A stretch of DNA of 11,977 nucleotides, taken from assembly GCA_047630175.1 (NCBI GenBank), contig JBLHVI010000097.1, forward strand, positions 1 through 11,977, in the 5' to 3' direction. Positions 1 to 8,239 of the stretch are shown here, piece by piece; the stretch's first letter is position 1, and each line of letters begins with the position of its first letter. The position numbers were made by a program, and so were the translations under genes. The stretch comes from UBA4582 sp047630175 (GTDB lineage: Bacteria > Pseudomonadota > Gammaproteobacteria > Pseudomonadales > Azotimanducaceae). The notes beneath the pieces are model-generated. The model ran no database searches. It was not told the DNA's origin and saw only the letters and a program-made list of their open reading frames with translations.

Positions 1-1121
1 TCAGTGCGGGTTTGAAAGCTAACGGGACTTGTTTCTGTCATGCCGTAGGCAATCTCGACTTGGGTCATGTGCATTAATGTATTCACCTGCTGCATGATGG
101 CCACCGGACAAGGCGCGCCGGCCATCACACCTGTGCGCAAGCTGCTCAGGTCATAGTCGCCAAAAGTGGGTAACGCCAATTCAGCAATGAACATAGTCGG
201 CACACCAAACAAGGCCGTCGCGGCTTCGCTCTGGACTGCTTGCAATACCGCTTCGGGCTCGAAACTTTCACTGGGGTAAATCAAGCATGCGGCATGGGTC
301 AAGCACCCCAGATTAGCCATGACCATACCAAAACAGTGATACAGGGGCACCGGCACCACCAGCCGATCCTCGGCGCTAAATTTCATAGTGCGGGCAACGA
401 AGTAGCCATTATTAAGAATATTATGATGGCTCAGACATGCGCCCTTGGGGAAGCCGGTGGTGCCACTCGTGTACTGGATGTTAATAGCGTCGTCCATATC
501 CTGCGCGGCCTGACACGCATGCAGCATCTGCGCATTGACTAGGCCTGCTTGAGCGAGCAGGGTCTGCCAATCAAGAATGCCGGGATGGTGTGACGTTGAC
601 AAAGAGATGATCGTTGTTAACGCTGGGAATTTGATCGACACGAGCTCGCCTGGCTCGCAGGTCGCTAGCGCCGGGCATAGCTCGACGATCATCGCTTCAT
701 AATCAGAGGTCTTGAATTGGTTCTGTAAGACCAGTAGCTTGCAGCCAGACTGCTGCAACACGTAAGCCAGTTCGTGGACGCGGTAGGCCGGATTTATTGT
801 CACCAAGATAGCGCCCACCTTGGCGCTGGCGTATTGCGTGATTAACCACTCAACATTGTTTGGCGACCAGATTCCTATGCGGTCGCCCTTCTCCAACCCG
901 CAAGCGATAAACGCTTTCGCAAGATTATCGACAGCCTCGCCAAGTTCATAATAGGTCATGCGCAGTTGCTGGTGCACGGAGACGATAGCGGGTCGTTGGC
1001 CGAATTTAGCCACGATCTCATCGAATTTCGCACCTATGGTCATGCCCAGCAATGGTACATCGCTGGTACCACTGGCATAACTCACTTGATGCTCGGCAAA
1101 TTTCTGGGGCGAAGCAGTCAT
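1..1121 (-). CDS. AMP-forming acyl-CoA synthetase, N-terminal 373 residues (runs off left edge)
   Basis: An acyl-CoA ligase of the ANL (AMP-binding) superfamily, which activates a carboxylic or fatty acid through an acyl-adenylate to the CoA thioester in the cytoplasm. Reading leftward from ATG at 1121 the frame stays open to the window edge. Visible motifs are the phosphate loop YTSGTTGFPKG (residues about 217-227) and the adenine-binding YGMTETSPVSFQ (about 359-370). The C-terminal hinge and catalytic lysine lie outside the window; relatives are about 550-570 residues. The motif style resembles the medium/long-chain ligase group that includes mitochondrial ACSF2, but the substrate cannot be read from sequence. 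The start is supported by TGAGGA at 1131-1136, nine bases upstream, which overlaps the selD stop codon. The gene follows selD by 12 bases, so it is very probably the last visible member of the same operon. It is a different subfamily from the ligase at 9807-11348. Confidence 0.93.
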   Translation of the reverse strand, partial: MTASPQKFAEHQVSYASGTSDVPLLGMTIGAKFDEIVAKFGQRPAIVSVHQQLRMTYYELGEAVDNLAKAFIACGLEKGDRIGIWSPNNVEWLITQYASAKVGAILVTINPAYRVHELAYVLQQSGCKLLVLQNQFKTSDYEAMIVELCPALATCEPGELVSIKFPALTTIISLSTSHHPGILDWQTLLAQAGLVNAQMLHACQAAQDMDDAINIQYTSGTTGFPKGACLSHHNILNNGYFVARTMKFSAEDRLVVPVPLYHCFGMVMANLGCLTHAACLIYPSESFEPEAVLQAVQSEAATALFGVPTMFIAELALPTFGDYDLSSLRTGVMAGAPCPVAIMQQVNTLMHMTQVEIAYGMTETSPVSFQTRT

Positions 1122-1133
1122 GGGCTGGCATCC

Positions 1134-3341
1134 TCAGGGGTGTCTAGGCTGTTTAAAATTGATGTGCGGCCGAGCCTCGGGCAGCAATGCCTCTACTGTG
1201 CCGATTAGCTGGGCCTGCAAATAACCGGCTGTGTGCAACGCCTTGAGTATAGAAGGCAAGCGATCAACATCTACCGACGCGAGTAAACCACCGGCCGTCT
1301 GCGGGTCAAAGAGTAACGCATAATGGGGGTGTTGACTCGAGCTCATATTAATAGCAGAGCGCTGGTTACCGTCATGCAGTGTGCTGGTAATACCAAGTTC
1401 GTGCAGGCACTGCAGACTACCTGGCAGCACTGGTAGAGCTGCCAGGTCAAGCGTTACATCAACACCTGAGGCTTGCAACATCTCACCTAAATGCCCCGCT
1501 AGCCCAAACCCCGTGATATCGGTACACGCTGACACATGGTTGTCGACAAAGATGTCCCGTGCCTTTTGGTTCGATTGCAGCATCATTTCTACGGCAGCAT
1601 TAACCCAGTTGCCTTGTGCCAAGTGCTGCATATCGGCGGCGAATAGTGTGCCGGTGCCTAGAGGCTTTGTGAGTATCAGCACTTGGCCCGCGCGCATGCC
1701 GCCTTTGCGCAGAATGACCGCCTCATCAACGATGCCATTGACGGCAAAACCAACCGACAGTTCGGCCCCTTCGGTGGTGTGACCGCCGACGAGTTGAACT
1801 TGCTCTTGTCGCAGTTGCTCAACCGTGCCCTGCATGAGTTGCTGTAACAGGTGACGAGTCGACGACGGCGTACCGTAGGGTGTCGACATGATAGCCATAG
1901 CGGTGACTGCCTCTCCTCCCATTGCGTAGATATCGCTCAAGGCATGATTGACTGCGATTTTGGCTAACAGAAAGGGATCATCAATAAATGCCTTGAAGAC
2001 GTCGACACTGTGTAGCATCAATTTACCCGCAGGGGCTTGATACACCGCTGCATCATCCAGCGTGTTAGTGTCCAGTCCGAGGCCAGCAAGAACCTCTCGG
2101 AGCAAATCCGCGCTAACCTTCGAGCCGCAACCGCCACATTGCATTTGGGCATCGACGCTGGCAAGCAAACCACCCTCTCGAGGTGCCTGCATAGCGGGCA
2201 AGCGAGTGAATTGATTCATAAAGCGCCGGTCGATCCAGTCTTTCCAGCGCCAGACCCAGCTGCCTTTCGCACTATAGCCGTACTTACTCGCCACGGCGCC
2301 TCGGTCACCGGTAGAAATAAGCGATAAAAAAGTCTTCTGAGGAACGTAGGCCTTGAGAGGCTCTTGCAGTAGCAGGCGACGAATATTGCGGAACAACACC
2401 GGCCCTTGGCGAACCGCATACACGCCGGCCTTAGGTCTGGGATGCTTGACGACCCGGGCAATATCACCGGTGGCAAATACATCGTCATAGTTCTGTACTT
2501 GCAACGTATCCCGGGTTTCGACAAATCCGTGGGCGTCAGTCGCCAGCGGTGTTGCTGCCAGCCAGGACTGGGCTGCCGCTGACGTTACCCAGAATATCTC
2601 ATCCATCGACACCCCTTCGCCGACTTCGGGCACCAGGTGTTTACCTTCTACCGCTGCGACCCTGAAGTGTGTATGCAGTTGAATGCCGCGGTCGCGCAGA
2701 ATCTCAGTAAATGTGCGCTGAACTGCCCCAGAATAACCCGGCAAGACCGAGTCCTTATCGATAAACAGGTGCATGTTGATAGGCTGTTTGATCGATCCTG
2801 CCACGTGCTGTTGCTCCAGCGCATGATGTATTGCGAGACATAGCTCAACGCCGCCAGCGCCGCCGCCTACAACACCGATGTCTTGCGTCGAGGCGGTCTT
2901 GAGACGTTCAAGGCAGGCCTGCCACTTGTGCAAAAACTGATTGATGGGCTTGACGGCGATCACCTGGTCATTGCTACTTGGCCGGTCTAACCACGCTGGC
3001 GTAATACCTATATCGATAGACAGCACATCATAACCCACGTCGGGTCGACCCTCGCAGCGGACGATGCGTTGGATCGGGTCGATATCATAGGCGCTGGCTT
3101 GTAAATAACGCACCCCCGCAAAACGGCATAAGGGAACGAGGTCGATATGCATGTCCGCGGCGCTGTAATGCCCGGCCACCAAACCTGGCAACATACCAGA
3201 ATACGGCGTGTTGATGTCGGGACTGATCAGGGTGACCTGCAACCCAGCAATAGGTTGCATAGCCAGCATACGCAAAACAATGACGTGGCTATGCCCGCCG
3301 CCTAGTAGCACCAGTTCTTTGGCAATAAAATTCGACGGCAT
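1134..3341 (-). CDS. selD: Selenide, water dikinase SelD with N-terminal FAD/NAD(P) oxidoreductase domain
   Basis: A fusion of about 735 residues. The first ~385 residues are an NDH-2-like pyridine-nucleotide oxidoreductase: FAD-binding GGGHSH (14-19), the family block TPYSGMLPGLVAGHY (45-59), a second dinucleotide fold GGGAGG (159-164), and ATGD near 290 that contacts FAD. From about residue 395 it is selenophosphate synthetase, which makes selenophosphate from selenide and ATP. CGGCGSK (402-408) supplies the catalytic Cys405 and Lys408, equivalent to E. coli Cys17 and Lys20. DDAAV (429-433), SVDVF, GGHTTEG, TDITGFGLAGH (607-617) and DPQTAGGLL (679-687) follow in the normal order. The residue equivalent to E. 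coli Cys19 is Ser407; that cysteine is not essential. Such fusions are known in bacteria, and the oxidoreductase may reduce a selenium precursor for the kinase (inference). ATG at 3341 is chosen; an adjacent in-frame TTG at 3344 is possible. AGGGA at 3356-3360 lies inside the end of the hydrolase gene, five bases of spacing separate the two genes, and translational coupling is likely. Confidence 0.96.
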   Translation of the reverse strand: MPSNFIAKELVLLGGGHSHVIVLRMLAMQPIAGLQVTLISPDINTPYSGMLPGLVAGHYSAADMHIDLVPLCRFAGVRYLQASAYDIDPIQRIVRCEGRPDVGYDVLSIDIGITPAWLDRPSSNDQVIAVKPINQFLHKWQACLERLKTASTQDIGVVGGGAGGVELCLAIHHALEQQHVAGSIKQPINMHLFIDKDSVLPGYSGAVQRTFTEILRDRGIQLHTHFRVAAVEGKHLVPEVGEGVSMDEIFWVTSAAAQSWLAATPLATDAHGFVETRDTLQVQNYDDVFATGDIARVVKHPRPKAGVYAVRQGPVLFRNIRRLLLQEPLKAYVPQKTFLSLISTGDRGAVASKYGYSAKGSWVWRWKDWIDRRFMNQFTRLPAMQAPREGGLLASVDAQMQCGGCGSKVSADLLREVLAGLGLDTNTLDDAAVYQAPAGKLMLHSVDVFKAFIDDPFLLAKIAVNHALSDIYAMGGEAVTAMAIMSTPYGTPSSTRHLLQQLMQGTVEQLRQEQVQLVGGHTTEGAELSVGFAVNGIVDEAVILRKGGMRAGQVLILTKPLGTGTLFAADMQHLAQGNWVNAAVEMMLQSNQKARDIFVDNHVSACTDITGFGLAGHLGEMLQASGVDVTLDLAALPVLPGSLQCLHELGITSTLHDGNQRSAINMSSSQHPHYALLFDPQTAGGLLASVDVDRLPSILKALHTAGYLQAQLIGTVEALLPEARPHINFKQPRHP

Positions 3342-3346
3342 CAAAG

Positions 3347-4249
3347 CTATGATGATCCCTTAGTTGCCAGGAATGCACCGAGCGCTGCGATGGCCTGCTT
3401 ACCTTCCGGTAAACGCGCCGCCAGAGCCTGAAACACGTGCGGCATTTGGGGCCAAATTGTCAGCTCAACGTCTCCACCTAAGGACGCTACTGTTGATGCA
3501 AGGCGTTGTCCGTCACTTAACAGCAATTCACTATCACTGACGTGCACCAGAAGTGGTGGCAGACCTCTCAGGTCGCCGTATAGAGGCGACGCAAGGGCTG
3601 CCTTTGCATCTCGCTCGCCGAGATAAAAATCGGCCATCTGCGCCAAGGCGCGCGGTGTTAGCATGACGTCGGTGTCGACGTTCGTCACAATACTGTCGCC
3701 GGACAGGCTCAGGTCTACCCAAGGCGATAACAAGATCGCCCGGTAAGGCAATGGCAGGCCGCGATTTTTCAGATTCAATAGAAGCGCCATTGCTAGCCCG
3801 CCACCGGCGGAATCGCCTCCCAGTGCGATATCCTCGGCGTGATAACCCTGCTCAAGTAACGTGCGATAACACTGAGTGACCTGATCTAGGGCTTTTGGGA
3901 ACGGATATTCAGGGGCGAGTGGATAATCTACCAACAAGACCTTTAATCCAGCAGCCTCAGCCAGCCGCCAAGCCAGCTCTCGGTGGCTATCAAGGCCACC
4001 GCTCACATAGCCCCCGCCATGTAAATAAAACAGTATGCGTGACGCACCACTGGCCGGGGCCTGCAACCACTCACACGGTAAATCGTTGATGGTTTCATAA
4101 CTGATTTGGATATGTTTTGGGGGCGCGTTATTTAGCCGCGCGACGGTCGCCAGATGCTGGCGAAACGCATCGATGTCTTCTACCTGATCGAGATGTGGTT
4201 GGATGGTCCGACGAATCAGGTAACTAATGATCTTGGCTCTGATACTCAT
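3347..4249 (-). CDS. Alpha/beta hydrolase, hormone-sensitive-lipase (HSL, bacterial type IV) family
   Basis: A 300-residue serine hydrolase expected to cleave carboxylic esters of short to medium acyl chains or small lipids. The HSL oxyanion motif HGGG is at residues 77-80, the nucleophile elbow GDSAG at 145-149 (Ser147), the probable acid Asp239 in HVSDSE, and the catalytic His271 in MPHVFQ. The length is usual for the family. There is no obvious signal peptide (it begins MSIRAKIISYLIRR), so a cytoplasmic or peripheral location is likely. ATG at 4249 has AGG at 4255-4257 and AGGGAG at 4260-4265 upstream. Its TAG stop is five bases from the selD ATG, so the hydrolase, selD and the ligase at 1-1121 probably form one transcript. 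It could supply free acids to that ligase (inference from neighbourhood only). The physiological substrate is unknown. Confidence 0.93.
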   Translation of the reverse strand: MSIRAKIISYLIRRTIQPHLDQVEDIDAFRQHLATVARLNNAPPKHIQISYETINDLPCEWLQAPASGASRILFYLHGGGYVSGGLDSHRELAWRLAEAAGLKVLLVDYPLAPEYPFPKALDQVTQCYRTLLEQGYHAEDIALGGDSAGGGLAMALLLNLKNRGLPLPYRAILLSPWVDLSLSGDSIVTNVDTDVMLTPRALAQMADFYLGERDAKAALASPLYGDLRGLPPLLVHVSDSELLLSDGQRLASTVASLGGDVELTIWPQMPHVFQALAARLPEGKQAIAALGAFLATKGSS

Positions 4250-4285
4250 GTTTGCCTGACTCCCTGCCAGCCTCGTGTGTCATTC

Positions 4286-4302
4286 GCGGGTCTTAAGCCC
4301 GC
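4286..4302 (-). other. Small hairpin in the gap between the ABC exporter and hydrolase genes
   Basis: Arms GCGGG (4286-4290) and CCCGC (4298-4302) enclose a seven-base loop containing the palindrome CTTAAG. It lies in the 66-base gap between the exporter stop (4316) and the hydrolase start (4249). No T-run follows on the minus strand, so it does not look like a full intrinsic terminator. It might be a processing or attenuation element, or chance. Confidence 0.3.
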
Positions 4303-4315
4303 TTACCAGCTCAGT

Positions 4316-6220
4316 CTAATCCTCCAGGCTGACATCCTGAAACTGTAACGCGTGAAGGGTGTAATAAAGTCCTTTTTGTGCCAACAGTGCCTCATGTGTG
4401 CCCAATTCGCGGACCTCTCCATGATGCAGCACAAGCACTTGATCTGCTTCTTGTATTGTCTGCAGCCGATGAGCAATTAGTATCGAGGTACGCCCCGCCA
4501 TCAATTTGTGTAGGCCGTCTTGTATAAGACGCTCCGTTTCCGTGTCAATACTGGCGGTGGCCTCATCAAGGATCAGAATTTCTGGGTCTGCTGCTAGCAC
4601 TCGTGCAAAGGCTAATAACTGCCGCTGGCCCTGCGACAGGTTAGCGCCCCGCTCAACCAGAGGCGAGTCGTAACCCTCTGGCAGTCGCTCAATGAATTCA
4701 TGAGCATTAACGGTCACAGCAGCCTCAATAGCGCGTTCTCGGCTGATGCGGGGATCACCTAGCACGATATTGTCCATAATAGTGCCAGAAAAAATATGAA
4801 AGTCCTGCAGCACTACGCCGATACGTGCTCGCACATCTTTGCTGTGTAGATCGTTAAGATCCACATCATCGAGGAAAATCATATTGCGTTCAAAGTCGTA
4901 GAACCGACCCAAAAGCCTAATCATGGTACTTTTACCCGATCCGGTAGGGCCAACGATGGCTAACTTCTCGCCTGGCTCAATGGTCACCGACACGCCCTTA
5001 AGAATAGGCCGATCATGGGTATAGCCAAATCGTAGATCGCGAAATTCAACCTTGCCACGAAGCCGTTCTGGCAGGCTGACCGGATTCATCGGTTCATGAA
5101 TTTGTTCATCCCAGTCCAGCGCCTGAAAAATGCGCTCGCCGCTCGCCATGGCGCGAAATAGCACATTAAGCTGTTCCCCGAGCATCACCACTGGGGTAAA
5201 CAGCATATTCATAAATCGGGTGAATAGAATAACGCCGCCGAGGCTCATTTGGTCCTGCACCACGGCACCGCCGCCGTACCAAATAATGATACCTAAGCCG
5301 ATGGCAGCGAGGCTGTCGTTAAAGGCACTATACGCCGTCGACAAATTAATAGAGCGATTCTCCAGCGCCAGATTGCGCTGGTTGATTTCCGTGTAGGCCT
5401 CCAAATTGTGATCCTGGCGCTCGTTCAATTGCACCACCTGCATACCTGACAGATTCTCTTGCAGGTTTTGGTTCAGGGCCGAGACAGTATTGCGTAGTGA
5501 ACGAAAAATTTGGCGTGTAGCACGGCGAAAGAAATGTGTTGCGATACCCACCACAGGGACGAGCAACAACAGTATTAGTGTCAACCTAACACTGGTTGAT
5601 AGCATAATTGTTAGGGCGACAAGAAAAGGCACAAACTCGCCAATTAGGCTGCCTATACCCCGCAGCATTTCATACAGCGCTTCAACATCGTTTGTGACCC
5701 GAGTCATAATCCGGCCCGTTGGCACCTTGTCATAAAACGAACTGGGGCGATGCTCAATGTGCGCGAACAAGTCTTGACGCAAGTCCCGCAAGGCATTGAC
5801 GATAGCACTAATCAACGTCAGCCGATGTGCGTGCCCGGTAATGCCGGAGACAATCATCGCGACTAAAAACAGCAGACCCGCTGCATAGATCGGTTCGATC
5901 CCGAATTGCGACTCGACCCATTGAGTGAGTGCAATCATGCCTAGATCTGGCATATTGCTATCAGCGCTGCCGACAATAATATAATCCACCAACACCCGTG
6001 AAATAATGATTTCCATGGCCACTGCGACACAACTGGCAATCAAAATCAACGCGGCGCTAAGAAGCAATCGAGGGCGGTAAGGCGCAAGCCAGTTCATCAC
6101 ACGTAACAGAAGCTGCCAGTTCAAAACGGTGCCGGACAACTCTGCGTCAAACATGCCGTGATCCTTTTCGGCAGCTGAATCGCTGGGTGTTTGCGCATTG
6201 TCTGTTTGTTGAAGGCTCAT
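4316..6220 (-). CDS. ABC exporter half-transporter, MdlB/SmdB-like subunit (intact Walker B, altered signature)
   Basis: A 634-residue type IV ABC exporter half: an N-terminal membrane domain with about six hydrophobic segments (roughly 52-72, 108-130, 189-207, 211-231, 296-317, 328-347) followed by an ATPase domain. Walker A is GPTGSGKST (424-432), the Q-loop glutamine is 472, Walker B is ILILDE with catalytic Glu553, and the switch histidine is 584. The signature motif reads LSQGQ (528-532) instead of LSGGQ, as in E. coli MdlB (LSVGQ). The ATG overlaps the stop of the upstream ABC gene as ATGA (6217-6220), which suggests coupled translation and a 1:1 heterodimer in the inner membrane. A hydrophilic N-terminal extension of about 35 residues precedes the first membrane segment. 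The cargo is not identifiable; related pairs export drugs or lipids. Confidence 0.94.
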   Translation of the reverse strand: MSLQQTDNAQTPSDSAAEKDHGMFDAELSGTVLNWQLLLRVMNWLAPYRPRLLLSAALILIASCVAVAMEIIISRVLVDYIIVGSADSNMPDLGMIALTQWVESQFGIEPIYAAGLLFLVAMIVSGITGHAHRLTLISAIVNALRDLRQDLFAHIEHRPSSFYDKVPTGRIMTRVTNDVEALYEMLRGIGSLIGEFVPFLVALTIMLSTSVRLTLILLLLVPVVGIATHFFRRATRQIFRSLRNTVSALNQNLQENLSGMQVVQLNERQDHNLEAYTEINQRNLALENRSINLSTAYSAFNDSLAAIGLGIIIWYGGGAVVQDQMSLGGVILFTRFMNMLFTPVVMLGEQLNVLFRAMASGERIFQALDWDEQIHEPMNPVSLPERLRGKVEFRDLRFGYTHDRPILKGVSVTIEPGEKLAIVGPTGSGKSTMIRLLGRFYDFERNMIFLDDVDLNDLHSKDVRARIGVVLQDFHIFSGTIMDNIVLGDPRISRERAIEAAVTVNAHEFIERLPEGYDSPLVERGANLSQGQRQLLAFARVLAADPEILILDEATASIDTETERLIQDGLHKLMAGRTSILIAHRLQTIQEADQVLVLHHGEVRELGTHEALLAQKGLYYTLHALQFQDVSLED

Positions 6221-8124
6221 TGTGGTGCGCCTACCACAGGGCCAATTGCTGACTCGCTATCTGAAAGCGCTACCTTGGTGGAGGAGGTTTCACCTCGCGG
6301 AGCGATGTCATCTGAAGGAGGGGCTTCGCCTGTAAAAAAGCTATCGGCGCCTTCAGTTTGCGCTCGCTCAAGCGCCGCATACTGGCCGTTTTTACGTAAC
6401 AATTCAGCGTGCGAGCCCACCTCTAGAATTCGACCTTCATCAATCACGACAATACGATCGGCGTGCCGCAGCGTTGACACGCGATGGGACACTAAAATAG
6501 TCGTGCGGTCGTGTCGCAGGGCTTTCAATCGATTGAGAATATGCTCCTCGGTTTCCGTATCGACGCTGCTGAAGCAATCATCAAGAATGAGCACTGCTGA
6601 ATCCCGAATCAGCCCTCTTGCCAACGTTGTGCGCTGTTTCTGACCGCCAGAAAGTGTCACGCCTCGTTCACCAATAAGGGTGCGCATCTGTTCAGGGAAT
6701 GCCTCGATCGTGTCTCGCAGCGCGGCAGCCTCGGCAGACGCCCAAACTAATGCAAGTTGGCGTGTGGGGTCATCGTAGCTAATGTTGTTACGCAGTGGCT
6801 CACCGAACAAAAACGGGTCCTGCAGCACTTGAGCAATCTGGCCGCGCACTTGACCCAAGGGATAGTCACAGATATCCACACCATCGACGAATAAGCTGCC
6901 CCGGGGTGTATCCACCATGCGGGTGAACAGTTTTAACAAGCTCGATTTACCGGAACCAACTCGGCCGACGATGGCGATGGACTCACCAGCGCTAATATGC
7001 AGGTTAATGTCGGATAGCACCGGCGTCTTGGTGCGGGGATAGGTGAACGTCAGATTCCTGAATTCAAACTCACCACGGATCTGCGCAGCAGCAGCACCGG
7101 TTGGCGCATCCTCAATTTCGGGTACTGCATCGAGTATTTCGTGCAAACGACGGGTTGCGACAGCGCCACGCTGCAACAAGGTAACGAACATTCCTGCCAT
7201 GCGGATGGGCTGTAACAGCATGTTAAGACACGCCAGGAAGAAGACTAAGTCACCGACCGAAATCTCGCCAGCCAGAACCTGGCTACCGCCATAAACGATG
7301 ATAAGCAATTGTGCGGCGGCAGCCTGAAACGGCATCCATGCACTCATCAGTGAGTTGACGCGAGACTGATCATAAAACGCCGTGGCATAGTCCTGATTGG
7401 CGACCCCAAAGCGTCTTATCTCATTGTCTTCTTGCGCCTGAGCTTGCACCGTGCGAATACCACCAAGGTTTTCCTGCACCATCGACGACAACGAGGACAG
7501 ATTTTCCTGCACGGCCAGTGACGTCACGGCTAACTGGCGCGACATCCACCAACCGTAGTAAAAAATCAAAGGTAGAATCGGCACAATCATTAGTGTTAAC
7601 GACGGTGACTTGTACATCATGGCGCTGACGCCGAACAGCGGGGCATAGACGATGATCACGATCTGAATCAGGCCAAACGCCACGAGACGCTGAATTAACG
7701 AGATGTCTTGGATGGCACGTGTCATGATATCGCCTACGCCCATCCGTGACAGAAAGTCGCTACCCTGCTTCTGCACCGTGCTGTAAATACGCTGGCGCAG
7801 ATCAAAAGACACCAGCTGGCCGACTCTGCGGACCTGACGTCTGGCATGCACAACAAAAACGAAGCGCAGACACACACACAACATCAGAAGCATCGCGATT
7901 TGACTGATCGTAATGTCGTGTAACTGCTCAGCGCCGGTGCTTAGCAGGTCGATGCTGTCGATACCTACAGAAACCAGGTAATAGGTGCTGACTTCAAAAA
8001 AGCGAGCAACAAAAAACGAGAACAGACCTGCCAGCACCTTGTAACGGTGAGGATGGAGAAATGGCAGTAGACGTGTAAGGGACTTCAAAGAGTGCATCCT
8101 GGGAAACGGGGCGTATTCTGCCAC
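6217..8124 (-). CDS. ABC exporter half-transporter, MdlA/SmdA-like subunit (degenerate Walker B)
   Basis: A 635-residue membrane-plus-ATPase ABC half-exporter. Hydrophobic segments lie near 30-53, 74-93, 148-168, 173-191, 264-281 and 292-315. Walker A is GRVGSGKSS (387-395), the Q-loop glutamine is 435, the signature LSGGQ (491-495) is canonical, and the switch histidine is 547. Walker B is VLILDD, with Asp516 replacing the catalytic glutamate. With the LSQGQ partner encoded immediately downstream, this predicts one degenerate and one active ATP site. After the ATPase domain comes a low-complexity, partly acidic tail of about 45 residues (591-635) with no recognisable domain. The start is uncertain: GTG at 8124 gives the length above, while ATG at 8097 (residue 10) begins directly before the family-like LKSLTRLLPFL. 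Neither has a good Shine-Dalgarno site. It is the first gene of the exporter operon and is divergent from the membrane gene at 8240. Confidence 0.93.
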   Translation of the reverse strand: MAEYAPFPRMHSLKSLTRLLPFLHPHRYKVLAGLFSFFVARFFEVSTYYLVSVGIDSIDLLSTGAEQLHDITISQIAMLLMLCVCLRFVFVVHARRQVRRVGQLVSFDLRQRIYSTVQKQGSDFLSRMGVGDIMTRAIQDISLIQRLVAFGLIQIVIIVYAPLFGVSAMMYKSPSLTLMIVPILPLIFYYGWWMSRQLAVTSLAVQENLSSLSSMVQENLGGIRTVQAQAQEDNEIRRFGVANQDYATAFYDQSRVNSLMSAWMPFQAAAAQLLIIVYGGSQVLAGEISVGDLVFFLACLNMLLQPIRMAGMFVTLLQRGAVATRRLHEILDAVPEIEDAPTGAAAAQIRGEFEFRNLTFTYPRTKTPVLSDINLHISAGESIAIVGRVGSGKSSLLKLFTRMVDTPRGSLFVDGVDICDYPLGQVRGQIAQVLQDPFLFGEPLRNNISYDDPTRQLALVWASAEAAALRDTIEAFPEQMRTLIGERGVTLSGGQKQRTTLARGLIRDSAVLILDDCFSSVDTETEEHILNRLKALRHDRTTILVSHRVSTLRHADRIVVIDEGRILEVGSHAELLRKNGQYAALERAQTEGADSFFTGEAPPSDDIAPRGETSSTKVALSDSESAIGPVVGAPQ

Positions 8125-8137
8125 AACTTAGCTGGCG

Positions 8138-8156
8138 GGGTGAAATCAGGTCACCC
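8138..8156. promoter_or_regulatory. Inverted repeat in the divergent control region (candidate operator)
   Basis: GGGTGA (8138-8143) and TCACCC (8151-8156) are perfect 6-base inverted arms around a 7-base spacer. The repeat sits 13 bases upstream of the GTG start of the exporter gene and about 30 bases upstream of the predicted plus-strand -10 element. It could be an operator acting on both divergent units or a hairpin in the exporter leader. The cognate regulator is unknown and the arms are short enough for chance to be possible. Confidence 0.35.
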
Positions 8157-8161
8157 GGGCC

Positions 8162-8191
8162 TTCGCATGGCTCCAAATGACAGGGTATACT
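8162..8191 (+). promoter_or_regulatory. Candidate sigma-70 promoter for the membrane/spermidine-synthase-like pair
   Basis: A -10 like TATACT lies at 8186-8191, with a weak -35 like TTCGCA (4 of 6 to TTGACA) at 8162-8167, 18 bases apart. Transcription would start near 8198, downstream of the ATG at 8177. This favours ATG 8240 as the real start of the first gene. It is read from motifs only. Confidence 0.45.
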
Positions 8192-8239
8192 GTCGCACCT
8201 TTCATAGCTGACTCGCAGTGCGACTTGTTAAAAAACCTT

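Noticed and set aside
240..542. Plus-strand open frame inside the acyl-CoA ligase gene
   Set aside because: It lies antisense to a well-conserved coding frame, shows no recognisable domain and has no ribosome site; a shadow frame.
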